Part shown: in pieces, positions 14,975 through 23,159 of the stretch | Layout: every line of letters starts with the position of its first letter | How positions within the stretch are numbered: position 1 is the first letter of the stretch | Assembly: GCA_029245865.1 (NCBI GenBank) | Contig: JAQWOM010000006.1 | Location: forward strand, 1 to 54,610 | Source of the DNA: Planctomycetota bacterium | GTDB lineage: Bacteria > Planctomycetota > B15-G4 | Length of the DNA: 54,610 bases | Reading direction: 5' to 3' | Made by a program: the position numbers and the translations under genes | The notes under the pieces: generated by a model | What the model was told of the DNA's origin: nothing | The model's input: the letters and a program-made list of their open reading frames with translations, nothing else | Database searches by the model: none

Positions 14975-15712
14975 TCAAACGGCGCCTTTCATGATCTCTC
15001 GGGGAATCCAGGGCAAAGGCCGGTCCAGGCGCAGGCTTCGGCGGTCCAGGCGGCCTCGCCAGGGCAAAATCTCGACGCCGTTGGCCGCGGCGCTCTCCAG
15101 GGCGAGAGCCCAGTCGGGGTCCACCTCTCGGGCCGCATCAAAGCGGGTGCAATCTGGCCGGGGTACGAAGGGGATGAGCGCCGCGCGATGCCCGCGGCGC
15201 ACTTCTCGCTCCAATTCGGCCAGATGCTTGAGGCCACGTGTGCTCACGGCGTCAGGGAAAAGGGCGTACTCACCTTCGCGAAGGGTGACGTTCTTCACCT
15301 CGACATAGCAGGGTGGATGAGCGCCGGCTGAGTGGTTGAGCAGCACGTCAATGCGGCTGCGGTTGCTCTCTCCGTATCGAACCTCGGTTTTGACTTGATC
15401 GTAGTGAGCTAACTCGGGAATCCGCCGGCGTCTCAGCGCATCTGCTATGACGCGGTTGGGAGCGAGTGTGTCGACGCTTACCCAGCTGCGACCGACCTTC
15501 ACTCCGTGAAGCGTGTAGGAAAGTTTGCGTTTCGGGTTGTCGTTGCGAGAGATCAAGACTGGCGACCCTGGAGCGCAGCAGCCCGTCATGCGTCCTGTAT
15601 TGGTGCAGTGGGCCGTCACATGCGAGCCGTCTTCGAGTTCGACATCTGCGAGGAAGCGTTTGTAGCGACGCAACAGAACCGCTCGCTCGAGTGGTGGGTC
15701 AAAGGTGACCAT
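14975..15712 (-). CDS. sfsA: SfsA family protein
   Basis: 245 residues. The N-terminal LLRRYKRFLADVEL and AHCTNTGRMTGCCAPGSPV (OB-fold part) and the nuclease-like core with SRIDVLL, CYVEVKNVTL and FPDAVSTRGLKHL are all typical. SfsA was first described as affecting sugar fermentation in E. coli; the D...E-x-K arrangement is that of PD-(D/E)XK nucleases, and nucleic-acid binding is the likelier role. It starts 12 bases after the ygfZ stop and is probably cotranscribed with it. Confidence 0.93.
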   Translation of the reverse strand: MVTFDPPLERAVLLRRYKRFLADVELEDGSHVTAHCTNTGRMTGCCAPGSPVLISRNDNPKRKLSYTLHGVKVGRSWVSVDTLAPNRVIADALRRRRIPELAHYDQVKTEVRYGESNRSRIDVLLNHSAGAHPPCYVEVKNVTLREGEYALFPDAVSTRGLKHLAELEREVRRGHRAALIPFVPRPDCTRFDAAREVDPDWALALESAAANGVEILPWRGRLDRRSLRLDRPLPWIPREIMKGAV

Positions 15713-15724
15713 TGCGTCTTTGAA

Positions 15725-16711
15725 TCAGGATTCGGAGTCGGGAGTCTGCCCGCGTGCGGGGCCGCGAACCGAGAACTCACTCACACCCGCAGTCAGCTGT
15801 GAGCCCTCTTCCCAGAAGGGTCGCTTCACGAATCCAAGTGCGTGAGTTGTGTCGGTCGATGGGTCGTAGGCAATCGACGTCAGCACTCCCGCCGCCTTGC
15901 CCTCCTTTGAGGTCAGTTCTGTTCCCGGTGCAGTCTCGTGAGAGCCAGGGGCCTTCAGGCACATCAGGCGACGAGCGATCTGGCCCAGATTGAGGATGCG
16001 TGCCACCACTTCCTGGCCCGGGTAGCAGCCCTTGCTGGTGGAGACGTGCTCGTCGAGATTGGCTTCGAGCGGGATGATGTCATTGGAGAGGTCGTCGGCA
16101 AACCACGGGACTCCTGCCGCAACTCGTGCGATCTGAAGTGCTGGGGTTTCAACCCGGACGGCACCTGCAGCAAGAACCTCGTCGAGGAGATCGCGTCCGA
16201 CCGCCCCGTCAAAGAAAAGGTCATAGCCCGGAGTTGCCGAGAGGGTTGTCGGCATGACGTAGACATCGTTGCGTGGCATGGCAACGCATCCATCATCTGG
16301 CGGTTCGATATTCAACGAGCGAAGAGTGCTTGCCGAGTCTGGTCCCAGGATCGACGCACTTCGCAACTCTGCGGAGAGGTCGGTGATGCTGACGTCCTCG
16401 GTGATCACATACATGTCGAGGAGGCGCAGTGTTTTCTGCTTGTCAGCCAATGGAAGATCTAGGAGCAAGCCTTGTGTGGGAGATTCCGCGGCGATCACAC
16501 GCAGGTCCATGCGTAGTTTGCCTTTGCCGTCCATGAGCATGGCGCGTACGAAGTGTCCCGCAGTGAGTTCTGTCACGGGCATGCTCAGGATTCGTTCGAG
16601 CCAGGGCAGAACGTCAGTTCCATGGGCTCGCGCCAAGAAACGGCTGTCCGGCGTGCAAAGAGCCGCGCCGGTTCGTAGTGCGGTGAGTTGATCCGATGTG
16701 GCAGCACTCAT
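15725..16711 (-). CDS. ygfZ: YgfZ/GcvT-like tetrahydrofolate-binding Fe-S maintenance protein
   Basis: 328 residues of the aminomethyltransferase fold. The YgfZ signature K-G-C-Y-x-G-Q-E is present as STSKGCYPGQEVVARI, including the conserved Cys. YgfZ/IBA57 proteins use folate to help maintain [4Fe-4S] enzymes. The gene sits directly after mutY (ATGA overlap), which encodes a [4Fe-4S] enzyme, and lipA lies further on in the window; a supporting role is plausible but inferred. Confidence 0.9.
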   Translation of the reverse strand: MSAATSDQLTALRTGAALCTPDSRFLARAHGTDVLPWLERILSMPVTELTAGHFVRAMLMDGKGKLRMDLRVIAAESPTQGLLLDLPLADKQKTLRLLDMYVITEDVSITDLSAELRSASILGPDSASTLRSLNIEPPDDGCVAMPRNDVYVMPTTLSATPGYDLFFDGAVGRDLLDEVLAAGAVRVETPALQIARVAAGVPWFADDLSNDIIPLEANLDEHVSTSKGCYPGQEVVARILNLGQIARRLMCLKAPGSHETAPGTELTSKEGKAAGVLTSIAYDPSTDTTHALGFVKRPFWEEGSQLTAGVSEFSVRGPARGQTPDSES

Positions 16712-17871
16712 GTCACGTCAGAGCCCATCGAGAAGAAAGAGGGAAGGTTGGCAGCCAGAATGCGCCGCGTCGCCGTGGTGAATGGGCGGGCGTCGCCAGG
16801 TGGCGCCCAAAAGAGTGGGCGCCGTACGCGCCCGGAGCATAGCTTTCCCCGGAAGGGGAGTATGCGAATGCGGTAGCGCGTGATGCTATGCCGATGGACG
16901 GGAAGTGCTTTGCCGAGTTGGATGCGAAGGTCATGAATGGAGTTCATATGCGTACAAAGACGAGACGCGAGCTGTTCCGAACGAGCGGCCTCGGAGAGAT
17001 CCACGCCAGGATCCGGGTTTATATCGAGCATGGGCAATTCCAGGAACCCCTTGTTAGGGGCTTCTTTTCGCTCGGTGACCAGGACCTTGCCGCGCGATGT
17101 GATGACGGTGGCCACGCGTAGGATGGGGGTTGGAGTTGGTCGTGGTGGCAGAGCCGGGAAGAGCTCCGGATTTCCCGCATGATGGGCTTGGCAGGTGGGG
17201 GCGATGGGGCAGTGCCCACAGTCCGGGGTACGGGGTTTGCAAATGGTTGCGCCGAGGTCCATGAGTGCCTGGTTGAAATCGCCTGGCCGACGCGTGGCCA
17301 GCAGTTCCTGGGCGAGACTTCGGATGTACCGCTTACCGGCTGCTTTTCGAGGGTCGTCTGGGAAGGCTGCAAGTCGGCTGACGACGCGCTCTACGTTGCC
17401 ATCGACAGCAGCGATCGGTTCATCCCAGGCGATAGAGGCCACTGCTGCCGCGGTGTACTCTCCAATGCCAGGCAAGCTGCGGAGTTCAGCCGCATTTTCA
17501 GGAGTGTGTTTGGCTAGGCGCTTTGCGGATTCCATGAGCAGCCGCGCACGGCGGTAGTATCCCAGCCCCGCCCATGCCGAGAGAACCTCGTCGCTGGAAG
17601 CCGCGGCCAGGTCTCCGGGAGTTGGCCAGCGGTTAAGAAAATGCTCCCAGTAGGGCGCAACGGCTGCAACCGTTGTTTGTTGCAGCATGATTTCACTGAC
17701 CAAGATGGCCCATGGGTCACGTGTCCCACGCCAGGGAAGCTCGCGTTTGTTTGCATCGAACCAACGGAGGAGTGCTCGGCGCGTGCGCTTCGGATCTTCA
17801 AGTCTTTTGGACGAAGGGCTCCCTTGTCTGTTTTCCGGCGGGATGGGCGATCGGTTGGTCGCGGGGGCCAT
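16708..17871 (-). CDS. mutY: A/G-specific adenine DNA glycosylase
   Basis: Removes adenine mispaired with 8-oxoguanine. 387 residues from the ATG at 17871; an in-frame extension to 18138 gives non-conserved sequence that overlaps the divergent rhodanese gene and is rejected. The catalytic Glu is in SEIMLQQTTV, the helix-hairpin-helix is LPGIGEYTAAAVAS, and the catalytic Asp follows in AAVDGNVERV. The [4Fe-4S] cluster cysteines follow the C-x6-C-x2-C-x5-C pattern (CKPRTPDCGHCPIAPTC). The C-terminal third is the MutT-like domain that recognises 8-oxoG (VATVITSRGKVLVTER). Its stop overlaps the ygfZ start. Confidence 0.95.
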   Translation of the reverse strand: MAPATNRSPIPPENRQGSPSSKRLEDPKRTRRALLRWFDANKRELPWRGTRDPWAILVSEIMLQQTTVAAVAPYWEHFLNRWPTPGDLAAASSDEVLSAWAGLGYYRRARLLMESAKRLAKHTPENAAELRSLPGIGEYTAAAVASIAWDEPIAAVDGNVERVVSRLAAFPDDPRKAAGKRYIRSLAQELLATRRPGDFNQALMDLGATICKPRTPDCGHCPIAPTCQAHHAGNPELFPALPPRPTPTPILRVATVITSRGKVLVTERKEAPNKGFLELPMLDINPDPGVDLSEAARSEQLASRLCTHMNSIHDLRIQLGKALPVHRHSITRYRIRILPFRGKLCSGRVRRPLFWAPPGDARPFTTATRRILAANLPSFFSMGSDVT

Positions 17872-17988
17872 GCCGCGCAGGCTAACACCAGCGCCACCTG
17901 ATCTGCTCGTCTGGATGCGGAGATCTGTCGTCTGTGTTGGGTAGACTCCCCTGGAGATCAGCGCCCGTCCCATGCCAGGAGATTGTTC

Positions 17989-18528
17989 ATGGAGTTTGCA
18001 TTCTACGTCGTTGCTGTGTTGGCGCTGTTTGTGGCGTGGACCACTCGCTCGCGTGTCCGTGAGATGGAATCGAGCGTGAGAGAAGCAAAGCGGCTGGGCG
18101 AGGCTGTTCGGACAGAGGTGATCGAGCTCACCGGGCAAGTTGAAGCCTTACGCAAGTTATTGGCTGGCGTTGCCGCTGGGCATGACGTTGATGCGGCCAT
18201 GGTTCGCGAAGGTCGTTTGTTCCGCGTAGTCCTGTCCGATGCGCTGCAAGAGAAGATGGCCGCTGGCGAGAAACTCTGTGTGCTTGATGTTCGCTCGGAC
18301 GGGGAGTGGGCAAGCGGTCACATCCCAGGTGCTCAGCACATTCCCGTCGATTCACTCGAGAAGAACATGCACGCCGTGACACGAGACGGCACGCCTATGT
18401 ATGTGATCTGCGCGGGAGGCGGTCGGAGCGCGGCTGCTAGTAAGCAACTCTCAGACCGTGGCTACCTCAACGTGTTCAACGTTGAGGGGGGCATGAAGTC
18501 CTGGCGGGGCGAGACGGTCAAAGACTGA
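17989..18528 (+). CDS. Membrane-anchored rhodanese-like protein
   Basis: 179 residues from the ATG at 17989, eight bases after AGGAG; a TTG two codons upstream is less likely. Residues 1-19 form a single membrane helix (FAFYVVAVLALFVAW), residues 20-70 are a charged coiled-coil stretch, and the rest is a rhodanese domain with LDVRSDGEWASGHIPGA and the active-site loop CAGGGRS. The active-site Cys is intact, so it may carry persulfide sulfur or act as a sulfurtransferase. It is divergent from mutY and converges with the FG-GAP gene. Confidence 0.88.
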   Translation: MEFAFYVVAVLALFVAWTTRSRVREMESSVREAKRLGEAVRTEVIELTGQVEALRKLLAGVAAGHDVDAAMVREGRLFRVVLSDALQEKMAAGEKLCVLDVRSDGEWASGHIPGAQHIPVDSLEKNMHAVTRDGTPMYVICAGGGRSAAASKQLSDRGYLNVFNVEGGMKSWRGETVKD

Positions 18529-18561
18529 GACGCCTTTTCTGGGAACCGCAAGTCGAACTGC

Positions 18562-20433
18562 TCAGGGGATGGGCGTGGCAAGCAGTTGCGAAATGTTGCA
18601 GAAGGGTGGTTGCGGGTCTTCATAGACCTGGAAGTAGACCGTGAGGCCCGAGAGCCCGATGCCAACAGGTACGGTGATGTTCACACTCCACTGGCCATTC
18701 GTGTCGTGCTGCTTCAGTTGCCACGTATTGAAGGGGGTGCCGAGCCAGAAAGGTCCGACTCCCGTGTCGATGGGCGCGGGCGACACAAATCCACTGAACA
18801 TCAGCACGGAAAGGCGATGCGGCGTTCCGTGAGCGGTGAGAGTGAACGTCTGGCCTTCGCCTGTTGGGCCAGCTGCGTTCAGCATGTTGCAGGCGCCCTG
18901 CACAACCGTGACTTCACCGGTTTCATTCTGGGCGAATCGCGCCCCGATGGCGTAGTCCTCGAATCCGTCGTTGTTGAAATCTCCGATCATGGCCAGCGAA
19001 TCCCCGGCGCGGTCACCGCTGTCCGTTCCGTTGAGTTGCACTCCACGGAAGCTCAGAGATTCCAAGGAGAGCTCTGTGGGCAACGTGTTGTTTCCGTGCA
19101 GCAAGTAGACTTCTCCTGACTGGCCGCCGTTGGGATCGGCCTGTCGTGCACTGATGAGGACGTCTGCGAATCCATCGCCATTGACGTCACCGCTGAGAGT
19201 TCGGCTCATGGCAACAGTGAATCCGGCTTCATCCGACCCGTCGACTCCTGTCAGAGTCACGCCGGCAGCACCGAGGTTCCCGGCATCGAGCGTCGTTGGC
19301 ATAGAACTCCCGCCGTAGATGATCGTTGCGAGTCCTTCGTTGCTTCCGGTGTCGTCGAATTGATGGCAGCCGACCACGACATCGTCAAAGCCGTCGCCAT
19401 TGACGTCGCCACCGCCGGAGACGGACGCGCCCAGATTGTCACCAGCGCCTGGGCCGTCGATGGTGAGGCCCGCGCTCCCCAAACTTCCCAAAGCGATGAT
19501 TTCGGGCAGTGAAGGGTCTCCGTAAACCACATAGGCACGACCGGATTCTGGCCCGTTGGCGTCTGCGTCATCGGCCCCGACGATGATGTCGGCGAAGCCG
19601 TCGTTGTTGAAATCGCCGGCCGAAGCGACCGAGCGCCCGGCGTGCTCTGCTGCGCCTGCTCCGTTCAAGAACGCGCCTTCCGATTCTGTGAGTGAGCTGA
19701 TGTTGACGAGGCTGCCGAAGGCATCTGAACCGTAGATCAGGACGGCCTGTCCGGACTGAATCAAGCTGCCTGTGTCGGCTCCACTGCTGCCGACGAGTAT
19801 GTCCGGAGTTCCATCCCCGTTGACATCGCCAACGCCAGCAACGGAACTACCGAAGAGGTCTCCGCCGTTGGGGCTTGCAAAGATCGTTGCTGCACTGCCG
19901 GAGAGGGAGCCTAGATTAAGAGTCGCTGGAAGATTTGCCTTCCCGTAGACGAGGTACACGCGGCCAGAGTCTGCATTGGCGCCGTTGAGGTCGTAGCCAT
20001 CGGCGCCGATCAAGAAATCATCAAAGCCGTCGTTGTCGACATCCCCTGCTGCCCCGAGCGAGAAGCCGGTGCGTGATCCGTTTTGAGTGCCCGTGATGAT
20101 CACGTCGGCATTGGCGAGGTTCAAAGACTCTGGGGGCGACCATTGCGTGCCATAGATCAAGTAGACGGTGCCAGGTGGAGCAAAGATGCCGACCTTATAT
20201 GCCGAGACCAGAAGATCCTCGATGCCGTCTCCGTTCACATCTCCAGCTCCGGAGACGGCTCGGCCTGCCGAGTCGCCGGTCGAGTCGCCCTCAAGATGAG
20301 TGGCTGCGTTGCGTGTCCAGTTCAGCTCGATCTCGCGGTTTTGTGCCTTGACGCTTGAGCCGTCAGCCAGTGCGATGGCGCAGGCGAAGGCGGCGCCGAA
20401 CAGGGGGATGAAAGGGCGATTTCTGTTGAGCAT
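18562..20433 (-). CDS. Secreted FG-GAP (integrin-alpha-like) beta-propeller protein
   Basis: 623 residues. A signal peptide (about 1-30, cleaved near VKAQ) is followed by seven FG-GAP repeats, each with a Ca2+-binding loop of the form D-x-[ND]-x-D-G: DVNGDGIEDLLV, DVDNDGFDDFLI, DVNGDGTPDILV, DFNNDGFADIIV, DVNGDGFDDVVV, DVNGDGFADVLI, DFNNDGFEDYAI. Seven repeats make a complete propeller as in integrin alpha. The C-terminal 120 residues are a separate beta domain ending GLSGLTVYFQVYEDP...C, of a kind I recall at the ends of secreted planctomycete proteins. Likely cell-surface or secreted, with adhesion or ligand binding as the inferred role. Confidence 0.9.
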   Translation of the reverse strand: MLNRNRPFIPLFGAAFACAIALADGSSVKAQNREIELNWTRNAATHLEGDSTGDSAGRAVSGAGDVNGDGIEDLLVSAYKVGIFAPPGTVYLIYGTQWSPPESLNLANADVIITGTQNGSRTGFSLGAAGDVDNDGFDDFLIGADGYDLNGANADSGRVYLVYGKANLPATLNLGSLSGSAATIFASPNGGDLFGSSVAGVGDVNGDGTPDILVGSSGADTGSLIQSGQAVLIYGSDAFGSLVNISSLTESEGAFLNGAGAAEHAGRSVASAGDFNNDGFADIIVGADDADANGPESGRAYVVYGDPSLPEIIALGSLGSAGLTIDGPGAGDNLGASVSGGGDVNGDGFDDVVVGCHQFDDTGSNEGLATIIYGGSSMPTTLDAGNLGAAGVTLTGVDGSDEAGFTVAMSRTLSGDVNGDGFADVLISARQADPNGGQSGEVYLLHGNNTLPTELSLESLSFRGVQLNGTDSGDRAGDSLAMIGDFNNDGFEDYAIGARFAQNETGEVTVVQGACNMLNAAGPTGEGQTFTLTAHGTPHRLSVLMFSGFVSPAPIDTGVGPFWLGTPFNTWQLKQHDTNGQWSVNITVPVGIGLSGLTVYFQVYEDPQPPFCNISQLLATPIP

Positions 20434-20478
20434 GGTGCAGTGGGGCCAGAAAGGCGGTCGCGGGAGATGAGACGCTGC

Positions 20479-20554
20479 GAATCAGGGGTCACGGGTGGGC
20501 ATAACCCGAATAGGTGTCTTCGGCTGATGGCTACCTATGAATCAACCCTGATTC
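20479..20554. other. Possible structured RNA or multi-operator region between divergent genes
   Basis: On the plus strand the sequence can fold as a three-way junction: P1 GAATCAGGG/CCCTGATTC (9 bp, 20479-20487 with 20546-20554), P2 CGGGT/ACCCG (20492-20496 with 20504-20508), P3 ATAGGT/ACCTAT (20510-20515 with 20533-20538). All stems are perfect. A competing hairpin exists: GAATCA at 20539-20544 can pair with TGATTC at 20549-20554, using the same 3' strand as P1. This is what a switching RNA would look like, but a set of GAATCA/TGATTC protein-binding half-sites would look the same. It lies 43 bases before the hydrolase ATG and 45 before the FG-GAP start on the other strand. I match it to no known riboswitch. 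Confidence 0.4.
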
Positions 20555-20597
20555 TCTGGCTTTTCCCTGCAGGGCCTCCGTGATACGACGGTCTGCC

Positions 20598-21263
20598 ATG
20601 CCCTCCGTTCAAATCGCCTCTTCAGCTGGCCTTCTGGTCGGGATTCACGATCTCCCTGAAGGGCCTCCTGCTGCCGGAACGATTCGCGCTGCTGTCGTTT
20701 GCCACCCTCATCCGCTGCAAGGTGGGACGATGGACAACAAGGTCGTCTTCTCGTTGGCCCGAGTTCTGAGAGAGCGAGGACTGCATGTGGTTCGTTTCAA
20801 TTTCCGTGGATTCGGTGGAAGCGAAGGCTCACATGATCAGGGCCGTGGAGAGCGTGATGACGTCCGAGCCGCGCTCGACTTGGCGGAAAGCTACGTGGAA
20901 GGCGATGCTGATCGATCCGTGCAGGGCAGCTTGCTTGTGGCGGGTTTTTCCTTTGGCTCTTACGTGGGCCTGAGCGCCGGTCTTGGTGATGAGCGTGTGG
21001 GGGCGTTTCTGGCAGTGGCGCCGCCGGTGCACCACTACGACTACCCGGAGACCGGCGACTTCGGTGTCCCCCTGGGAGTCATTTATGCCGCTGAGGATGA
21101 ACTGGTCCCGCCTCGCCGTATCGAGGACTGGGCCTCTCGCTGCCCGGGGGCTGACGTTCAGCGGCACTGTATCGAAGGGGCGACGCATCTCTTTCATGGC
21201 TGCCTTGGCCCCTTGCGACACGCTGCCGGCGAATTTATGGATCATCTGAATGAAGCTTCCTGA
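20598..21263 (+). CDS. Alpha/beta hydrolase (COG2945-like)
   Basis: 221 residues from the ATG at 20598; a GTG six codons upstream is an alternative start. The pattern CHPHPLQGGTMDNKVV, then RFNFRGFGGSEGSHDQGRGE, is typical of the small COG2945 alpha/beta hydrolases. The nucleophile Ser lies in GFSFGS, the acid in AAEDELVPP and the His in GATHLFHG, so the triad is complete. No signal peptide, therefore cytoplasmic. Substrate unknown, probably an ester or thioester. Confidence 0.88.
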   Translation: MPSVQIASSAGLLVGIHDLPEGPPAAGTIRAAVVCHPHPLQGGTMDNKVVFSLARVLRERGLHVVRFNFRGFGGSEGSHDQGRGERDDVRAALDLAESYVEGDADRSVQGSLLVAGFSFGSYVGLSAGLGDERVGAFLAVAPPVHHYDYPETGDFGVPLGVIYAAEDELVPPRRIEDWASRCPGADVQRHCIEGATHLFHGCLGPLRHAAGEFMDHLNEAS

Positions 21264-21307
21264 GTCGAGTTTGGGAGTCTGGCTGATGCCGGAGGTACAC
21301 TGCGCCC

Positions 21308-21826
21308 ATGCTCTTTGACCGCTGGCGCGCCCGACGGGCCATCCTTTCCCGAACACCACCTTCCAGCATCGAAGATCGTGCCGACCCGCGGCTTCGATCT
21401 GTTGTTGAGGGGCTCGCTACGTACATGGAAGCTTGTGATTCGTTGGGAGATCCGAGCTGGCACTACCGCTGGGAAGGTGAGCTGCAACTGGTCGGCCTGG
21501 ATGCAACCTCGCGTTCTGTGACGGATGTTCGGCAGCGACTCTTGCGTCTCGTTCACGAACTCGACCTGCGGCATCTTCCGCGCCGTGCACGCCGCGTTCT
21601 TGCGGTTGTTCTTTGCGCGCCCGATGAGGGAGAGCAACTCGAGGGATGGCACGCCCGGCTGCAGGACGATCGCGGTGAAGTCGGTGAGAGTGACTGGCGT
21701 GCGGCACGCAAGCGGGTTGCCATTCTTGCGGTTGAAATCTCGAAAGACGGCTCTCTTCGTCACCGGCTGTTCGGCGGTGATCATGCCGTCGCTCGCCTCG
21801 TAGAGACTTGGCAGGCCAAGTCCTAG
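21308..21826 (+). CDS. Hypothetical protein
   Basis: 172 residues, rich in Arg, Leu and Glu, largely helical. No signal peptide, membrane helix or recognised motif. It follows the hydrolase by 44 bases on the same strand. The codon use is like its neighbours and the frame excludes competing ones, so it is likely a real gene, but I cannot name it. Confidence 0.6.
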   Translation: MLFDRWRARRAILSRTPPSSIEDRADPRLRSVVEGLATYMEACDSLGDPSWHYRWEGELQLVGLDATSRSVTDVRQRLLRLVHELDLRHLPRRARRVLAVVLCAPDEGEQLEGWHARLQDDRGEVGESDWRAARKRVAILAVEISKDGSLRHRLFGGDHAVARLVETWQAKS

Positions 21827-21902
21827 ACACCTCCTCTCGGATCGATTCGATCTTGCGAGTGAGTCATAAGGCGTAGGGAAAATACGGTGCTACGATGGGG
21901 AG

Positions 21903-23012
21903 ATGTTGTTTGCGTCTTTGACCCTCATCTTGAGTGCCGGTTTCACGCCTCCCGTTGCTGGTGAATCGATTCTGCGTGGAAGTCCAGCTCCGCTCGACCT
22001 GTCGCTTCCCAGGCACACGCGGGCACTCTATCTCGATGCCGTGGGGCGCACGCCTGACGAAGGCGAACTTGAACTGGCAACGCTAGGGCGCCCGAGCTTG
22101 CTGCTTCGCACTTTGTGCGGGAGCGATGAGTTCTGGCAGCAATGGTATGAGGAAGAGCTTTTCTATTTCTTGCTCGTCGACAACTTTCGCCCTGAAGAGA
22201 AGGTCCAGGGAGAGGGCATTCCTGAGCAACTCGCTTCCGGTGAGCTGAACCTTCTGAATGCCGTGCGAGCGGTGGTCTCTAGTTCGGCCTTCAACCGGGC
22301 GAATCCTGGCAATGACACCTTTGTGAGCGTCGTGTTCGAGCAACTCTTGGGACTTACCGTGCAAGAGAACCCCGCGTTGCTCGAAGCAGGCAAGCGTATG
22401 TATGACGGTGAGCGTGCAAGTCTGTGGGGCATGGAGGGACGAGGGCAAGCGGACGTCGTTCGTATTGCGTGCGCGCAGCCAGAATTTGCCGAGTTGATCG
22501 TTTCTCGGCAGTACGAGCGTCTTGTAGGTCATGTTCCGCCACGCAAGCAGACTGAAAGGTGGTCTGATCAGCTTCGCGAAGAGCCCGGATGTTTTCCGGA
22601 TCTCGTGCGAGAGTGGCTTGGTTCGGAAGCCTATGCCCAGCGTCTCAAGACGTTACGACGTAAATCGGACCGGCAGTTTATTCGAGGGCTCTACGTGGAT
22701 CTGACCGGAGAGCCGCCTTCTCAGGATGTTATGCAACGCCACCGAACAGCGTTGGCGGCAGTCGCTGATTCAGGGCCCTTGCGATCAGTGATTGCGCGTG
22801 TGCTGCTGAACTCAGCCGGATCGGGTTATGGAGAGCGCCGTGAGCCGGTGGAGGCTGCCCCACTGGTGAGAAACCTTTTTCTGCGCTTCCTCGGCCGCGA
22901 GCCCGAGCCAGTCGAGCTAGAAGGGTTTTCTCTCGTCTACGAGCAATGTGATTGCCACCCGGAAATACTCGTAAGAGCCGTTACGACTCACCAGGAGTAC
23001 CAGTACTATTGA
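21903..23012 (+). CDS. Secreted DUF1549-like repeat protein
   Basis: 369 residues. GGGGAG just before the ATG and a signal peptide (about 1-20) support the start. The body contains repeated units of the form RxLYhDhhGRxP: HTRALYLDAVGRTPDEGEL near residue 38, FIRGLYVDLTGEPPSQDV near 258, and NLFLRFLGREPEPVELEGF near 328, with a related unit (SVVFEQLLGLTVQE) near 140. This phrase is the core of the DUF1549 and related domains of planctomycete secreted proteins, where it usually precedes a DUF1553 domain and a DUF1501 gene. Here DUF1553 is not present, but DUF1501 follows directly. First gene of a three-gene secreted module. Confidence 0.75.
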   Translation: MLFASLTLILSAGFTPPVAGESILRGSPAPLDLSLPRHTRALYLDAVGRTPDEGELELATLGRPSLLLRTLCGSDEFWQQWYEEELFYFLLVDNFRPEEKVQGEGIPEQLASGELNLLNAVRAVVSSSAFNRANPGNDTFVSVVFEQLLGLTVQENPALLEAGKRMYDGERASLWGMEGRGQADVVRIACAQPEFAELIVSRQYERLVGHVPPRKQTERWSDQLREEPGCFPDLVREWLGSEAYAQRLKTLRRKSDRQFIRGLYVDLTGEPPSQDVMQRHRTALAAVADSGPLRSVIARVLLNSAGSGYGERREPVEAAPLVRNLFLRFLGREPEPVELEGFSLVYEQCDCHPEILVRAVTTHQEYQYY

Positions 23013-23159
23013 AGGCTCTTCTCACGAGATTCTCATGCGCGGAATGGGATGCTCTGACGAGATTGGAGAAGTTTGCTCGACGGAGTGGGTTGCGCCCATG
23101 AACATGAACAAGTGGATCCGCAGTGCTTTCCGTCCGGGAGATTCGATGGAGACGACAGA

